DNA from: CAZTTG01 sp964615935
GTDB lineage: Bacteria > Planctomycetota > UBA1135 > GCA-002686595
Direction of reading: 5' to 3'
DNA length: 64,000 nucleotides
NCBI GenBank assembly: GCA_964615935.1
Contig: CAZTTG010000026.1
Span: 11,020 to 75,019 of the forward strand
The notes under the pieces were generated by a model, which searched no databases, was not told where the DNA came from, and saw only the letters and a list, made by a program, of their open reading frames with translations. The position numbers and the translations under genes are program-made. Shown piece after piece: positions 42,079 to 51,293 of this stretch; within the stretch, counting starts at the first letter, position 1; the number at the start of each line of letters is the position of its first letter.

Positions 42079-42530
42079 GGGCCGCTCCGTCGGGGATCCT
42101 CGCGGCCGGGACCTTCCCCGAGCCCTCGCCAGTGCTGCCCCGGTCGGGCCCGCTCCGCGGATCCGGCCGGGCGTGGTGTCCATCCGCCGCTCATGCCGGT
42201 CCATGGTCGCGGCGGAGGTGGAGACGCCACAACACGCAAGGGGGTGGTTCGGGGATTACAATTGTGCAATCCCCATCCTCGGAGTCCGCAGCCCCGATTC
42301 TCGGGGGCGAATGACCCCTCGCGCGGCCCTCAGGCGTTCGCCGGCTCGGTGCTCGCCGCAGGATTGGACCAGCTGGCCCGTCGGGCGGACGCCGCGGGCA
42401 GACCCGCGGGGAATCGACGCGGCGCGGTGCGAGTCGCGCCGCGGCATCCCCACGGGCCCGCCCGAGGCGTCACCGCGGATCGGGCCTCGCCCGGGGCCCG
42501 ACGGTCAGGCCCCGGGGCGTGGATCGGCGC
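42079..42530. other. Intergenic region upstream of the NtrC-like gene
   Basis: 452 bp between the NtrC-like gene start (42078) and the end of the next minus-strand gene (42531). Apart from the dyad at 42251-42274 I see no gene, RNA or clear -24/-12 sigma-54 promoter. Confidence 0.6.
42251..42274. promoter_or_regulatory. AT-richer dyad, possible operator
   Basis: GGGGATT and AATCCCC (7-bp arms) flank ACAATTGTGC, itself holding the palindrome ACAATTGT. This is notably AT-rich for the window and lies about 175 bp upstream of the NtrC-like gene. It could be an enhancer or operator site for that regulator. Inference only. Confidence 0.35.
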
Positions 42531-43430
42531 CTACGGGCAGAGGACGAACTCGATCCCGTCGGTCAGTCCGGTCGTGCTGGGGCTCTGCGGATCCCGGGAC
42601 CAGTACTGGCCGTTCACCTGCACGCCGGCGGCGAGGTTCGGATCACTGCCGCCCTGCGCCCAGGCGTTGAAGTCGAAGCTGTAGGACCCCGAGCAGTCGT
42701 TGGGGGGAGGGTTGCCGCCGCTGGTCTGGACCGGCGTGCGCCGGGTGGGCGGCTTGACGCACAGGAAGCCCCCCTGGAACGGCAGGTTGAAGCGGCCGCT
42801 GATCCCGTAGAACAGGATGCCGTTCTTGTTGTTCATCACGTTGGTGGCGGTGACGTCGAAGGCACCGGGCGAGCTCATGCTGGGCGTTCCGGTCCATCCG
42901 ATGGCGGGCGTGCAGCCCTTGGAGTTGACCTTGGCGGTGCAGTAGGTCGTGGTGCTCCCGGTGCACGGATCCAGGTCGCCGAGGATGCCCCCGGGCGGCA
43001 TCTGGTTCTGCTGGGTGTTCCCGTTGCCGAGGTAGGTGGTGTTGTTCGGCCCGTCGGTCCACCCGGGCTGCGTGTCGCCGTCGATCTCGGTGAGGTTGGC
43101 GGATCCCGTCGGGTCCGCGTCGGAGTCGAAGGGCTCCGACTGGGTGATGGAGTTGGCGACGGTCCCGCCCTGGTTGAGGATCTGCCTCATCTTCCAGCCG
43201 TAGGCGTTGTAGTTGTCGCCGCCGCCGACGTCCCGGTGGCACAGCTGGCAGCTGAGGCCGGTGCCCGAGATCACGTTGTTGTCCGACAGGGAACCGGGGT
43301 ACAGGTTGTTCCAGGTGGTGTAGTAGCTGCTCTTGGCCGTGGCGGTGGCGAAGCTCGCCAGCGCGACCGAGGTGACCAGGAGGGCGCCGGCCAGCCCACG
43401 GGAACGAATCCGGAGTCTCGGAAGTCTCAT
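42531..43430 (-). CDS. Secreted protein with one c-type heme motif and shared C-terminal domain
   Basis: About 299 residues. Start at 43430 has GGAG 6 nt upstream; a signal peptide (LAGALLVTSVALASFATATA) follows. A single CxxCH heme motif, SCQLCHRDVGGG at about residues 60-71, lies in a compact cytochrome-like region (YYTTWNNLYPG to YNAYGWKMRQIL). A hydrophilic segment with NQMPPGGILGDLDPC follows. The last about 139 residues are the recurrent domain (TTYCTAKVNSKGCTPAI, NNKNGILFYGISGRFNLPF, FDFNAWAQGG, QYWSRDPQ). Distal heme ligand not clear. Its DNA in the C-terminal part closely resembles that of the 6983-8071 gene. It could be an exported electron carrier or a CxxCH-bearing structural protein. 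Confidence 0.8.
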   Translation of the reverse strand: MRLPRLRIRSRGLAGALLVTSVALASFATATAKSSYYTTWNNLYPGSLSDNNVISGTGLSCQLCHRDVGGGDNYNAYGWKMRQILNQGGTVANSITQSEPFDSDADPTGSANLTEIDGDTQPGWTDGPNNTTYLGNGNTQQNQMPPGGILGDLDPCTGSTTTYCTAKVNSKGCTPAIGWTGTPSMSSPGAFDVTATNVMNNKNGILFYGISGRFNLPFQGGFLCVKPPTRRTPVQTSGGNPPPNDCSGSYSFDFNAWAQGGSDPNLAAGVQVNGQYWSRDPQSPSTTGLTDGIEFVLCP

Positions 43431-43710
43431 GCAATGCTCCATTTCGGGGTAGAAGGGGTCTCCAACTCGCCCTCCAGGTCCGGGGAGCCAGCAAGAAGCG
43501 ATCCAGCGCAGACCGTCGGGCCGGTCCTCCTCGCGGAGGGGCCGCGAACAGCGCTCCGGGGGCCCAGAAGGGGCCAGGAAGGGCTGCCGAAGCCCCTGGG
43601 AGCCCCGCGTCTTGCGGTGGACCCGGCCGGGCTATTCTCACGGGCATCGCTCGCCGAGAATTCGGCGCCGCCGACGAGATCTCGGCAGCCCGACGAGCGC
43701 CTGTCCGCGA

Positions 43711-44946
43711 TCAGACCCCCAGCACGTCCAGCGGCTCAAAGCTCCCGCCGAGCACCGCCCGGCTCTCGAAGCCGAGCCAGCGATCCAGGACGGTGGCGTA
43801 GACCCGGCGGAAGTCGATGCAGAACCGCGGCGCGCCCTCGTCCAGGTCGGTGAGACTGGGGTGCTGGCCCACCAGCCCCCCCCTCAGGCGCCCGCCGGCG
43901 AGGAGCACCGGGGCCGCCGCTCCGTGACCCGTCCCGCGGCGGCCGTTCTCCGCCAGGGTGCGGCCGAACTCCGAGAAGGTCATGAGCAGGACCCGATCGG
44001 ACAGCCGGTCCCGCTGCAGGTCCGCCAGGAAGGCCCCCAGCGATTCGGAGAGATGATGCAGGAGCGCGCAGTGGTTGCCGAGCTGGTTGGCGTGGTTGTC
44101 GAAGCCGCCGATGCCGCCGCCTCCCAGCTCGACGAAGAACACGCGGATGCCGAGCTCGGCCCGGATGAGCTGGGCGATCGTCCGGAGGTCGCCGGCGAGC
44201 TGGAACGGGGGGTACTCGCCCGCGCCTCTCGAGCTGCCCGAGACCTCCTCGATCCGCTGGCTGTGAGCGCAGGCCCGCAGGGAAGCCCGCTGCACGAGGG
44301 CCAGGAAGGGGTTGTCGGCCTCGCTCCGGTCGGGCTCGGCCGTCCGCTCCCAGGGTGACCGCCCGGTGGTCGGCTGCAGGACGAGGTCCCGCGGGGAGCG
44401 GACCGCCGTGACGTGCGCCCGCCCGGCGTTGAGGGCGTGGGGCGTGGGGATCGAGCCCACGAAGGCGGCGGGACCATCGGCCCCCTCCGAGGCAGCGTGC
44501 CGATCGGCCACCCGCCCCACCCAGCCGGTCTGTCGGTCGCGTCGATCGGGATCGCCCGTGTGCCACACCCGCATCGCGCCCGGGTGGCCGCGGTCCTCGT
44601 CCGGATAGCCCACGCCCTGGACGATCGCCAGCCGGCCCTCGTCGAAGAGCTCCTTGCAGGCCCCCATCCGGGGATGGAGACCCAGGTCCTGGCCGATCCG
44701 GTGAAGCTCCCGCCGGGGGAGGCGCAGGGTGGTGCGATGGCGGCCGTACTCGTCGTCCTCGTAGGGCACCACCGTGTTCAGCCCGTCGTTCCCCCCGGAG
44801 AGCTGCACGACGACGAGGACCCTCTCTCCATCACCGGAGGCTCCCGCCGCCGAGCGCAGCAGGAAGTCCGGCACGGCCGAGCCGAAGGAGGCCATGGTCG
44901 TGGCCCCCAGGGAGACCTTCAGGAAGTCGCGTCGGGTGGCGGTCAT
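43711..44946 (-). CDS. DUF1501 family protein (Tat-exported)
   Basis: 411 residues. The N-terminus is a twin-arginine signal (TATRRDFLKVSLGATTMASF). DUF1501 signature segments follow: VLVVVQLSGGNDGLNTVVPY, DLGLHPRMGACKELFDEGRL, GVGYPDEDRGHPGAMRVWHT, FFVELGGGGIGGFDNHANQ and LLMTFSEFGRTLAENGRRGT. The family has an alkaline-phosphatase-like fold and is found mostly in planctomycetes, usually next to a DUF1800 or DUF1553/1549 gene. Its role is unproven. It is the third gene of a tight operon: the DUF1800 gene ends 17 bp upstream, and that in turn follows the 586-residue exported protein. About 280 bp separate its stop from the next gene. Confidence 0.92.
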   Translation of the reverse strand: MTATRRDFLKVSLGATTMASFGSAVPDFLLRSAAGASGDGERVLVVVQLSGGNDGLNTVVPYEDDEYGRHRTTLRLPRRELHRIGQDLGLHPRMGACKELFDEGRLAIVQGVGYPDEDRGHPGAMRVWHTGDPDRRDRQTGWVGRVADRHAASEGADGPAAFVGSIPTPHALNAGRAHVTAVRSPRDLVLQPTTGRSPWERTAEPDRSEADNPFLALVQRASLRACAHSQRIEEVSGSSRGAGEYPPFQLAGDLRTIAQLIRAELGIRVFFVELGGGGIGGFDNHANQLGNHCALLHHLSESLGAFLADLQRDRLSDRVLLMTFSEFGRTLAENGRRGTGHGAAAPVLLAGGRLRGGLVGQHPSLTDLDEGAPRFCIDFRRVYATVLDRWLGFESRAVLGGSFEPLDVLGV

Positions 44947-44963
44947 GGCTTCTGCTCCCGCCC

Positions 44964-46352
44964 TCAGGCGAGCTGGTATTCGGGGAGGGTGACGATCGCG
45001 TGGGCGAGGCGGCGGAGCGCGGTGGCCGGCTCGCTCCCGGCCGCTCGCGCCACCTCGCGGAGGGACTCGGCCACGGCCGGCTGGAGGTCGGACTGCAGGA
45101 GGAGCTCCACCAGGAAGAGACCGCCGGCGCGGAGATCCGCTCGCCCGTGCGCGGCGGCGAGGCGCGCCGGGTCGAGCTCGTCGCCGTAGGGCTCGATCCC
45201 CGCCAGCAGGGCCCGGGCCAGGTTGTGGCGGCCCGCCATCGCGGCGGCGCTGATCCAGGAGCGGCCACCGCGCCATCCCCACACGGTGGGGGGGCGGAGG
45301 AGGTCGCGGCCGAGGGCCGCCAGGTCCCGCGAGAGCCGCGTGGTGGAGACCATCCCCTCCAGGGTCCGGATCGCGCCCACGGCGAGTTCCAGGGGGCACT
45401 TGATCCGCCGGCGCCAGGCCCTCCTCGAGAAGAACAGGCTCGAGCGGAGCATGGTCCCCACCAGCCTCTGCACGTCCCAGTCCTTCGCGAGAGAGCTCGC
45501 CAGCGGCTCGATCAGGGAGTCCTCCGGCTCCTCCACCTCGGAGATCAGCCAGCGGTACAGCCGGCGCACCAGGGTCCGCGCCGTGGCCGGCTGGTCGAGG
45601 ACCAGGCGCAGGACGTCCTCGCCCCCGAAAGCCCCGCGCCGACCGAGGACGCGCTTCTCGCCCCCGTCGTGCTCGCGGGGTATGTGGCGGAAGCGACCGT
45701 TGCGCACGAAGTCGCCGGTGAAGGCCCGCGCGGCCTCGCGCACGTCCTCCTCCTCGAAGCCGCCCGCACCCAGGGTGAAGACCTCCAGCAGCGGGCGGGC
45801 GAAGCTCGGATCGGGGCGCGCCTTGCGGTTGGCCTCGGCGCCGAGCCCCAGCAGCAGGGCGGGATCGCGGGCGATCTCGTAGAGGAGGGAGCGGAAGCTC
45901 CCCAGCGCGTGGCGGCGCAGGAGTCGCAGGTGCCGCAGCATCAGGCCGCCGTCCTCGATCCCTCCCACGTCCGCCGCGAAGTGCCCGTGCCAGAAGATGG
46001 TCATCCTCTCCTGCAGCGGATGCGGCGTCTCGATCATCCGCCGCAACCACCACGCCCGCAGGGCCGGGGCGGAGCCCGAGGCCGCGGCCGAGGCCTCGTA
46101 GCCGTCGAAGGTGCGCTGGAAGGCCCCGACGTCGGCCTCGGGCCGGAGCAGCTCCTCGACGGCGCGCTGCGGGCCGGCGGAGAGGCCCCGCTGGAGCTCC
46201 TCCCAGCTCCCGCCGAAGGCCGCCCGTCGGTACAGGTGCCCCACCATCGCGAGGTTCCAGGGGCGCCGGGAGTCGGGGACGAAGGGTGCCCAGGCCCGGG
46301 CGGGGTCGATGGGCGTCGGCGCCTCGGCCTGCTTCGCGCTTCGATGGGCCAT
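44964..46352 (-). CDS. DUF1800 family protein
   Basis: 462 residues. It matches the family through HLYRRAAFGGSWEELQRGLS, MTIFWHGHFAADVGGIEDGG, LLYEIARDPALLLGLGAEAN, LLEVFTLGAGGFEEEDVREA, ARAFTGDFVRNGRF and VRRLYRWLISEVEEPEDSLI, ending with AIVTLPEYQLA. DUF1800 proteins are almost always encoded beside DUF1501, as here (17 bp gap). Their biochemical role is not established. The usual N-E-N phrase before LLE is replaced by PDPSFARPLLEVF. There is no signal peptide, so it may work in the cytoplasm or be carried out with the Tat substrate DUF1501; this is inference. Confidence 0.9.
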   Translation of the reverse strand: MAHRSAKQAEAPTPIDPARAWAPFVPDSRRPWNLAMVGHLYRRAAFGGSWEELQRGLSAGPQRAVEELLRPEADVGAFQRTFDGYEASAAASGSAPALRAWWLRRMIETPHPLQERMTIFWHGHFAADVGGIEDGGLMLRHLRLLRRHALGSFRSLLYEIARDPALLLGLGAEANRKARPDPSFARPLLEVFTLGAGGFEEEDVREAARAFTGDFVRNGRFRHIPREHDGGEKRVLGRRGAFGGEDVLRLVLDQPATARTLVRRLYRWLISEVEEPEDSLIEPLASSLAKDWDVQRLVGTMLRSSLFFSRRAWRRRIKCPLELAVGAIRTLEGMVSTTRLSRDLAALGRDLLRPPTVWGWRGGRSWISAAAMAGRHNLARALLAGIEPYGDELDPARLAAAHGRADLRAGGLFLVELLLQSDLQPAVAESLREVARAAGSEPATALRRLAHAIVTLPEYQLA

Positions 46353-46364
46353 GTGCGCTCCTCT

Positions 46365-48125
46365 TCAGGGCAGGTCCAGCCCGACCTCCAGGCGGGCCCG
46401 GGTGAGGCCGTCTCCCGGGCCGAAGTCCAGCTCGAGGGAGTCCACGAGCCCCACCAGGGTCAGGAGGAGATCGATCTCCCCCTCGGCATCGGCCCGCGCG
46501 TTCCCCTTCTCGACCATGTTGTTGCGGACCAGGGTCTCGCGGTTGGACGCCAGGATCGAGGCGAGCTGCGCGCCGGCCATCTCCACCAGGGTGTTGGCCT
46601 CGAGGCGGGGCGCGGGCTCCTGCGCGGCCTCCTGCGCCAGGGCATCGATGAGGTCGCGGGCCAGGGCCTCGGTCGAGCTCAGGACGAGGTATTCGCCGGG
46701 CAGGGCCAGGGCCGGGCTGAAGTTGTAGCGCTGGTGGAGGCTGGCGCGGTCCTCGATCCCCGCGGCGGAGAAGCGGGCCACCGTGAACTCGGTGTCCCCC
46801 TGCACGCCGCGGTCGATGATCAGGCCGGGCAGCGCCTTCTGCCCGCGGGTGAAGTTGACCAGGCCCAGGGCCTTCTGCCAGGCCTCCTCCATCACCAGGC
46901 CGAGCTCGGCCGGCCGGCGGAGGCCGAGGACCGCGGCGAAGGCCGGGATGCGTACCCCCGGCGTGCCGATGGCGGGGTCGTAGTCCTGCTCGGCCACCAC
47001 GATGCGGATCTCGGGCCGGGTCTCGGCCAGGACCTCGTCGGTCAGGTCGCGCCCGCTGAAGAAGATGCCCATCATGTTCTCGAAGAAGATCAGCCCGGAC
47101 GTCCGCTCGGGGAAGAGCTCGTCCTTGGCCGCGTAGAAGCGGTGCAGGTCGCGGAAGAAGCTGAAGGCGGCGATGCGCCGGGGCACCCGCAGGTTGGGCA
47201 GCAGGCCCTCGTCCGGCCCGGCCGGCCAGGCGAAGGCCGCCGCGTCCGCGCTCTCCTCGACCCGGCCGTCCACCAGGGCCTCGAGGACCAGGCCGTCCTC
47301 CTCGATCTCCAGCCCCCCGGCGAGCCAGGTCGCGTCGCGCACGGCCTCGCCCACCCCCGCCAGCAGCAGCGTCGCCACGGGGTTCGCGCGGTTCTGCTCG
47401 AGGGCCCGCGCCACCTTGGGCAGGCGCTTCAGGGTGTCCAGGTCCGCAAAGAGCCGGGCGACCGCCTCGGGCCCGGCCGCGCGCACCGCGGACCGCCAGG
47501 CGTCCACCGAGGCCAGGCTCCGGCCTTCCCCGCCGGCGCGCAGCTCCAGGACCGCGTCCAGCCCCTCGGCGCGGTTGGAGACGATGAGGCGGTTCCCGAT
47601 GATCGCGTGCGCCTCCTGGCCGTTGAAGGTCCAGACCTCGACGTCCCCGCGCATCTCCGAGCCCACCCGCTCCGCTCGCCCCGCCTTGCCGGCCTCGGAT
47701 CGGGCGATGCCGACGAGGACTCCGTGGAGCGCGTGGAGCGCCTCCTCGTCCCGCGCGTCCACGAACAGCAGGACGGTCTTCCCGGGACACACGGCGAAGC
47801 TGATGCCGCCGCCCGTGAGCTCGGCCAGGGCGGTCTTCCAGTCCATACCCAGCGTCGTCTCCAGCAGACGGACGAGGTTCCCCAGGTCCTGGAATCCCCT
47901 GCTCGACGACTGGCGTTGCCAGGCCGGCAGGCCGCTGACGAGCTCCTCGACCTCCTCGGAGAGCAGCAGCTCGTACAGGGCTTCGGGCCGGCTAAGCTCC
48001 ACCGAGAGCGCGGCGTCGGCGGGGATCCAGTGGGCCGGGGGGGGAAGGGGCGGCTCGGTCGCGCTCTCCTGCCAGGCGAGGGGCGGCAGGCAGAGGCCCG
48101 CGATGACGGCGAGGGTCCGGAACAT
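46365..48125 (-). CDS. Exported protein of unknown function, first gene of the DUF1800/DUF1501 operon
   Basis: About 586 residues. Start at 48125 has GGAGG 6 nt upstream and yields a signal peptide (MFRTLAVIAGLCLPPLAWQE). The body opens PAHWIPADAALSVELSRPEA and later has VVAEQDYDPAIGTPGVRIPA and PALALPGEYLVLSSTEALAR. The pattern of surface-hydrophobic strands and Leu/Ala helices resembles the large exported DUF3352-like proteins of bacteria, but I cannot assign a family. It ends 12 bp before the DUF1800 gene, so it is probably coexpressed and may act on the same substrate. No catalytic motif is recognised. Confidence 0.68.
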   Translation of the reverse strand: MFRTLAVIAGLCLPPLAWQESATEPPLPPPAHWIPADAALSVELSRPEALYELLLSEEVEELVSGLPAWQRQSSSRGFQDLGNLVRLLETTLGMDWKTALAELTGGGISFAVCPGKTVLLFVDARDEEALHALHGVLVGIARSEAGKAGRAERVGSEMRGDVEVWTFNGQEAHAIIGNRLIVSNRAEGLDAVLELRAGGEGRSLASVDAWRSAVRAAGPEAVARLFADLDTLKRLPKVARALEQNRANPVATLLLAGVGEAVRDATWLAGGLEIEEDGLVLEALVDGRVEESADAAAFAWPAGPDEGLLPNLRVPRRIAAFSFFRDLHRFYAAKDELFPERTSGLIFFENMMGIFFSGRDLTDEVLAETRPEIRIVVAEQDYDPAIGTPGVRIPAFAAVLGLRRPAELGLVMEEAWQKALGLVNFTRGQKALPGLIIDRGVQGDTEFTVARFSAAGIEDRASLHQRYNFSPALALPGEYLVLSSTEALARDLIDALAQEAAQEPAPRLEANTLVEMAGAQLASILASNRETLVRNNMVEKGNARADAEGEIDLLLTLVGLVDSLELDFGPGDGLTRARLEVGLDLP

Positions 48126-48610
48126 GGCATACCTCCGAGGAGTTGCGGATCGGCGGGCTCGCACGAGGAGTCCCACCGTCCGAAGATGCCCGCCGGCCTC
48201 TTCCCGTGAAAAAGGAAAGCCCGCCCGAGGCGGCGCCCGGCGGTCCGGGTCGATCGAGGAGGGGCCGACGGCGGCCGTAATGCGATGCCCGAGAGGGGGT
48301 TAGGGCCCACCCGCGACGGCTCCCGCCGCGGCCGCGGGTGATCGCGCCTGCCCCGACGCCCGCGGCGGCCCGGGCCCCGTCCTCCCGGTCGCGGTGTGCG
48401 CGGGCCGCACGCCGGGCGTGCGCTCCCTCCGGCGCGCGCCGACCCTCCCCCTGCATCCGGGGAGCCGTCTCGCCGATCCGGAGGGCTGGTACGGAACTTG
48501 CCCGGCACGCCGTCGAGATGGCCACCGGATCCCCCGCGGCGGCGCGGCCCGCCGACGACCTCCCCCGGCTCGTACCCCCACCACTCGGGGATCTCGACGA
48601 GATCCCAGCC
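48126..48610. other. Divergent intergenic region
   Basis: 485 bp between starts at 48125 (-) and 48611 (+). It should hold promoters for the DUF1800/DUF1501 operon and the small exported-protein gene. I see an 8-bp inverted pair, CACCCGCG and CGCGGGTG, near 48308-48340 with a 17-nt loop, but no promoter or gene. Confidence 0.5.
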
Positions 48611-48793
48611 ATGGAAGGAAAGGAAGCCGTGATTCGCAAGACGCTCGTGAGCCTGCTCGTCCCCGTCCTGATCCTCTCGGTCGCCGCCGCCGTACGCGCC
48701 GGCGCCGTGAGCTACTGCACCGGCGCGCCCAACTCCACCGGGGTGGGAGCCCAGCTCCAGTGGACCGGGCCCTTCGACCTGGCCGGAGGATGA
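48611..48793 (+). CDS. Small exported protein made of the shared domain, N-terminal part (ends at an in-frame TGA)
   Basis: 60 residues up to TGA 48791-48793. A signal peptide (TLVSLLVPVLILSVAAAVRA) leads directly into the recurrent domain (VSYCTGAPNSTGVGAQLQW). The true start may be the GTG at 48629, which has AGGAAAGGAAG just upstream; the ATG at 48611 is the longer option. The ORF stops after GPFDLAGG, and the same frame continues with 102 more matching codons. This would be a minimal version of the family, a signal peptide plus the domain alone. It is the third gene interrupted by one in-frame TGA. Confidence 0.72.
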   Translation: MEGKEAVIRKTLVSLLVPVLILSVAAAVRAGAVSYCTGAPNSTGVGAQLQWTGPFDLAGG

Positions 48794-49102
48794 CTGTACG
48801 CGGACGACTGCCCGGCCGATGCCTTCGGCATGGTCCTGTACAGCCTCCAGCCGCAAGACATCCCCTTCGGCGACGGTCACCTCTGCGTGGGACCGCCGGC
48901 GTGGATCCTGGCCCGTACCCACACCACCGCGCAGGGTGACGCCTCGATCGACCTCCGCCGGGATGGCGACGCCGAGGACCTGCGCTGGTTGAACTACCAC
49001 TATGGCATGACCTGGTACTTCCAGTTCGCCTACCGCGATCCCGGAGGCCCGCTGGGCGCCGGCTTCAACCTCACCGACGCCCTGGAGGTGGTCTTCGAGT
49101 AG
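48794..49102 (+). CDS. Shared-domain protein, C-terminal part (continues after an in-frame TGA)
   Basis: It reads on from the TGA at 48791-48793 in the same frame: LYADDCPADAFGMVLYSLQP, QDIPFGDGHLCVGPP and TWYFQFAYRDPGGPLGAGF, ending NLTDALEVVFE. This matches the C-terminal domain of the arylsulfotransferase-like protein at 5207-6874 (FGDGYRC, TWHFQFWFRD, FSDALEATF). An ATG at 48830 could start a shorter product without export signal. The last 73 bp overlap the 3' end of the convergent asparagine-synthase-like gene. Confidence 0.72.
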   Translation: MYADDCPADAFGMVLYSLQPQDIPFGDGHLCVGPPAWILARTHTTAQGDASIDLRRDGDAEDLRWLNYHYGMTWYFQFAYRDPGGPLGAGFNLTDALEVVFE

Positions 49103-51078
49103 AGCCTCCCCCCGACCCGAGGCATTCGATGCGGCGCGTCCCCTGCGCGGGGGCGCGCCGCTTCCTCGTCGGCGCGGGCCGGCTCGTCATACTCGCGGTC
49201 CATCCAGGCCCTCATCCAGAGCTCGAAGATCATGATCGAGCTCAGGGCCGTGTCGATGTTCCCCTTCCCCGAGGCGTGGGTGTCGAAGACGCGGCGGACG
49301 AAGGACTGCTCGAGGATGCCCCGCTCCAGGCTCCGCCGGGACAGCAGCAGGTCGTGCACGAAGTCCTTGAGCTCGTTGCGGTACCAGAGCTGCGTGGGCT
49401 GGCTGAAGCCGCGCTCCTTCTTGCGGTCGATGATCTCGTCGGGGATCAGCCCGCGCAGGGCCTTCTTGTAGAGCAGCTTGATCCCGTCCTTCCCGGGAGA
49501 GGGCTTCTCGAGCTGGAATCGGGAGGGGACCTGCAGGGCCAGCTCCACCAGCCGGCGGTCGATCAGCGGCACCCGGTTGATCAGGCCGTGGGCCGCGGCC
49601 ATGCGCTCGTCCTTGTAGAGCAGGTCGTCGGGCAGGAAGCTCTTGATGAGCCCGTACTGGTAGGCGTTCAGCGGGTCGGTGAGCTCGGTCGTCCCGAGGT
49701 GCGCCTTCTGGACCTCGTAGGGATCGGCGCTCGGCCACCAGTCCTTGCGCAGGAGGCGCCGCAGGTTGCGGTTGTGGAAGTAGGTGCGCCAGGTCACGCG
49801 GCGCTCGTCCTCGGACATGCCGGCGCGGGACAGGAGGCGCATCCCGCGGCTCCAGAAGGAGCCGCCCAGGGGCATGGTGGGCGCGAGGGTCCCGAACACC
49901 GCCCTCCTCAGCCCCGAGGGGATGGCCAGCAGCGGTCCCATCTGCCGCTCGCCGTGCGTGTTGCCGGCGGGGAAGATTTCGTCCGGCCCCTCCCCCTCGA
50001 AGATCACCGTGCAGCCGTGCTCGCGGGCCTCGCCGAGGGTCCGGTACATCCCCACGTAGGCGTTGTCGTTGACCGGGGAGTCGAGGTGCTGGACCGCGTC
50101 CACCATGATCCCCGAGAACTCCTCCGGCAGGAGCTCGGCCCGGTGCCCGCGCAGCGGGAAGCAGTCCATCATGATGTCCATCAGTGGACCGTCGCTGAAG
50201 AAGGACTCGCCGAAGACCACCGAGAAGACGTCGAGGCCGCGGTCCCCCAGGCAGCGCGAGAGGGTCGCCGCCACCACGCCCGTGTCCAGGCCGCCGGAGA
50301 GCAGGCTGCCGATCTCCCCGCCGGCCGCGTAGCGGATCCGGATCGAGTCCTGGATGAGCTCGCTCATGCGCCGGGCGAGCTCCTCCTCGGGCGTGCGCTC
50401 GTCCACCGCGACCTCGCCTAGGCGCCAGTAGTCGTGCTCCGCGACGGACCCGTTCCTTCCCAGGCTGGTCACGTGCGAGGCCCGCAGCGCGCGGACGTCC
50501 CGGAGCATAGCATCGGGCGCGCCCAGGGCCTTGGAGGCGAAGTAGCGGGCCGGGCCCTCGGGATCCAGCTCGCGCGGCACCAGGCCGGAGGCGAGCAGGG
50601 CCCGTGCGGTGGTGGCGAAGATTACCAGGCTCCCGACCCGGGCCCAGAAGAGGGAGTGCGATCCCACGTGGTCGCGCACCAGGTGAAGGCTCCCGTCGGC
50701 GCCGTCCCGCAGGGCGATGGTGAAGACGCCGTTGACGTGCCGGGGGAAGTCCCTCCCGAACTTGCGGTACAGGAGCGGCACCAGATGGAAGCCCGTGCCC
50801 GGCGAGCCCTCGGGAAGCTCGACGCCGAGTTTTGCGGCCAGCTCGGCGGCGTTGTAGATCTCCCCCTCGCAGACGGCCGCCACGCTGCCCGACTCGTCCT
50901 GGACCAGGTACTGGCCGTCGCCCGCGACCTCGCCCGCGGCGGCCAGGGCGAAGCCCTCCCCGGAGCACACGGCCAGCTCGGCCGGGAAGCGGTGCCGCAT
51001 GCTCTCGCCCATGCGATCGACGATCGCCTTGGCTCCCTCCGGCGGCAGGGTTCCGACCAGGCCCAGAATGCAGCCCAT
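49030..51078 (-). CDS. Asparagine-synthase-like (AsnB type) enzyme
   Basis: 682 residues, with a strong ribosome site (GAGGAGGAAG) 1 nt before the ATG. The N-terminal glutaminase half opens MGCILGLVG, whereas AsnB-type enzymes open MCGI; the nucleophile Cys is residue 3 instead of 2, so removal of Met alone would not expose it. Other glutaminase segments are GEIYNAAELAAKLGV and HVNGVFTIALRDG. The synthetase half has the PP-loop GSLLSGGLDTGVVAATL and FEGEGPDEIFPAGNTHGER, then DRMPLID-like NRVPLIDRRLVELAL and KKERGFSQPTQLWYR. It makes asparagine, or acts on a natural-product or cell-wall substrate, from ATP and an amine donor. The last about 24 codons overlap the convergent gene. Confidence 0.88.
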   Translation of the reverse strand: MGCILGLVGTLPPEGAKAIVDRMGESMRHRFPAELAVCSGEGFALAAAGEVAGDGQYLVQDESGSVAAVCEGEIYNAAELAAKLGVELPEGSPGTGFHLVPLLYRKFGRDFPRHVNGVFTIALRDGADGSLHLVRDHVGSHSLFWARVGSLVIFATTARALLASGLVPRELDPEGPARYFASKALGAPDAMLRDVRALRASHVTSLGRNGSVAEHDYWRLGEVAVDERTPEEELARRMSELIQDSIRIRYAAGGEIGSLLSGGLDTGVVAATLSRCLGDRGLDVFSVVFGESFFSDGPLMDIMMDCFPLRGHRAELLPEEFSGIMVDAVQHLDSPVNDNAYVGMYRTLGEAREHGCTVIFEGEGPDEIFPAGNTHGERQMGPLLAIPSGLRRAVFGTLAPTMPLGGSFWSRGMRLLSRAGMSEDERRVTWRTYFHNRNLRRLLRKDWWPSADPYEVQKAHLGTTELTDPLNAYQYGLIKSFLPDDLLYKDERMAAAHGLINRVPLIDRRLVELALQVPSRFQLEKPSPGKDGIKLLYKKALRGLIPDEIIDRKKERGFSQPTQLWYRNELKDFVHDLLLSRRSLERGILEQSFVRRVFDTHASGKGNIDTALSSIMIFELWMRAWMDREYDEPARADEEAARPRAGDAPHRMPRVGGRLYSKTTSRASVRLKPAPSGPPGSR

Positions 51079-51293
51079 GCTTCCTCCTCGAGATCCAGCT
51101 CGCGGGCGGCGCGGTCGGCCCCCGGCGGGTCGATCCGGCGCTCCCGATCCGCACAGCGTAGCGAAGCCGGCTGCGGCCACAACCTGCCCGCACGTCAGAC
51201 CTTCCAGCCCCTGGAGTTGACGCCCGCCCCCGGCGACAATGGCGCCGCGCACCGCGGGCCGTCCGGGCTCGCGGGTCGCCGGTCGATCGCGCG

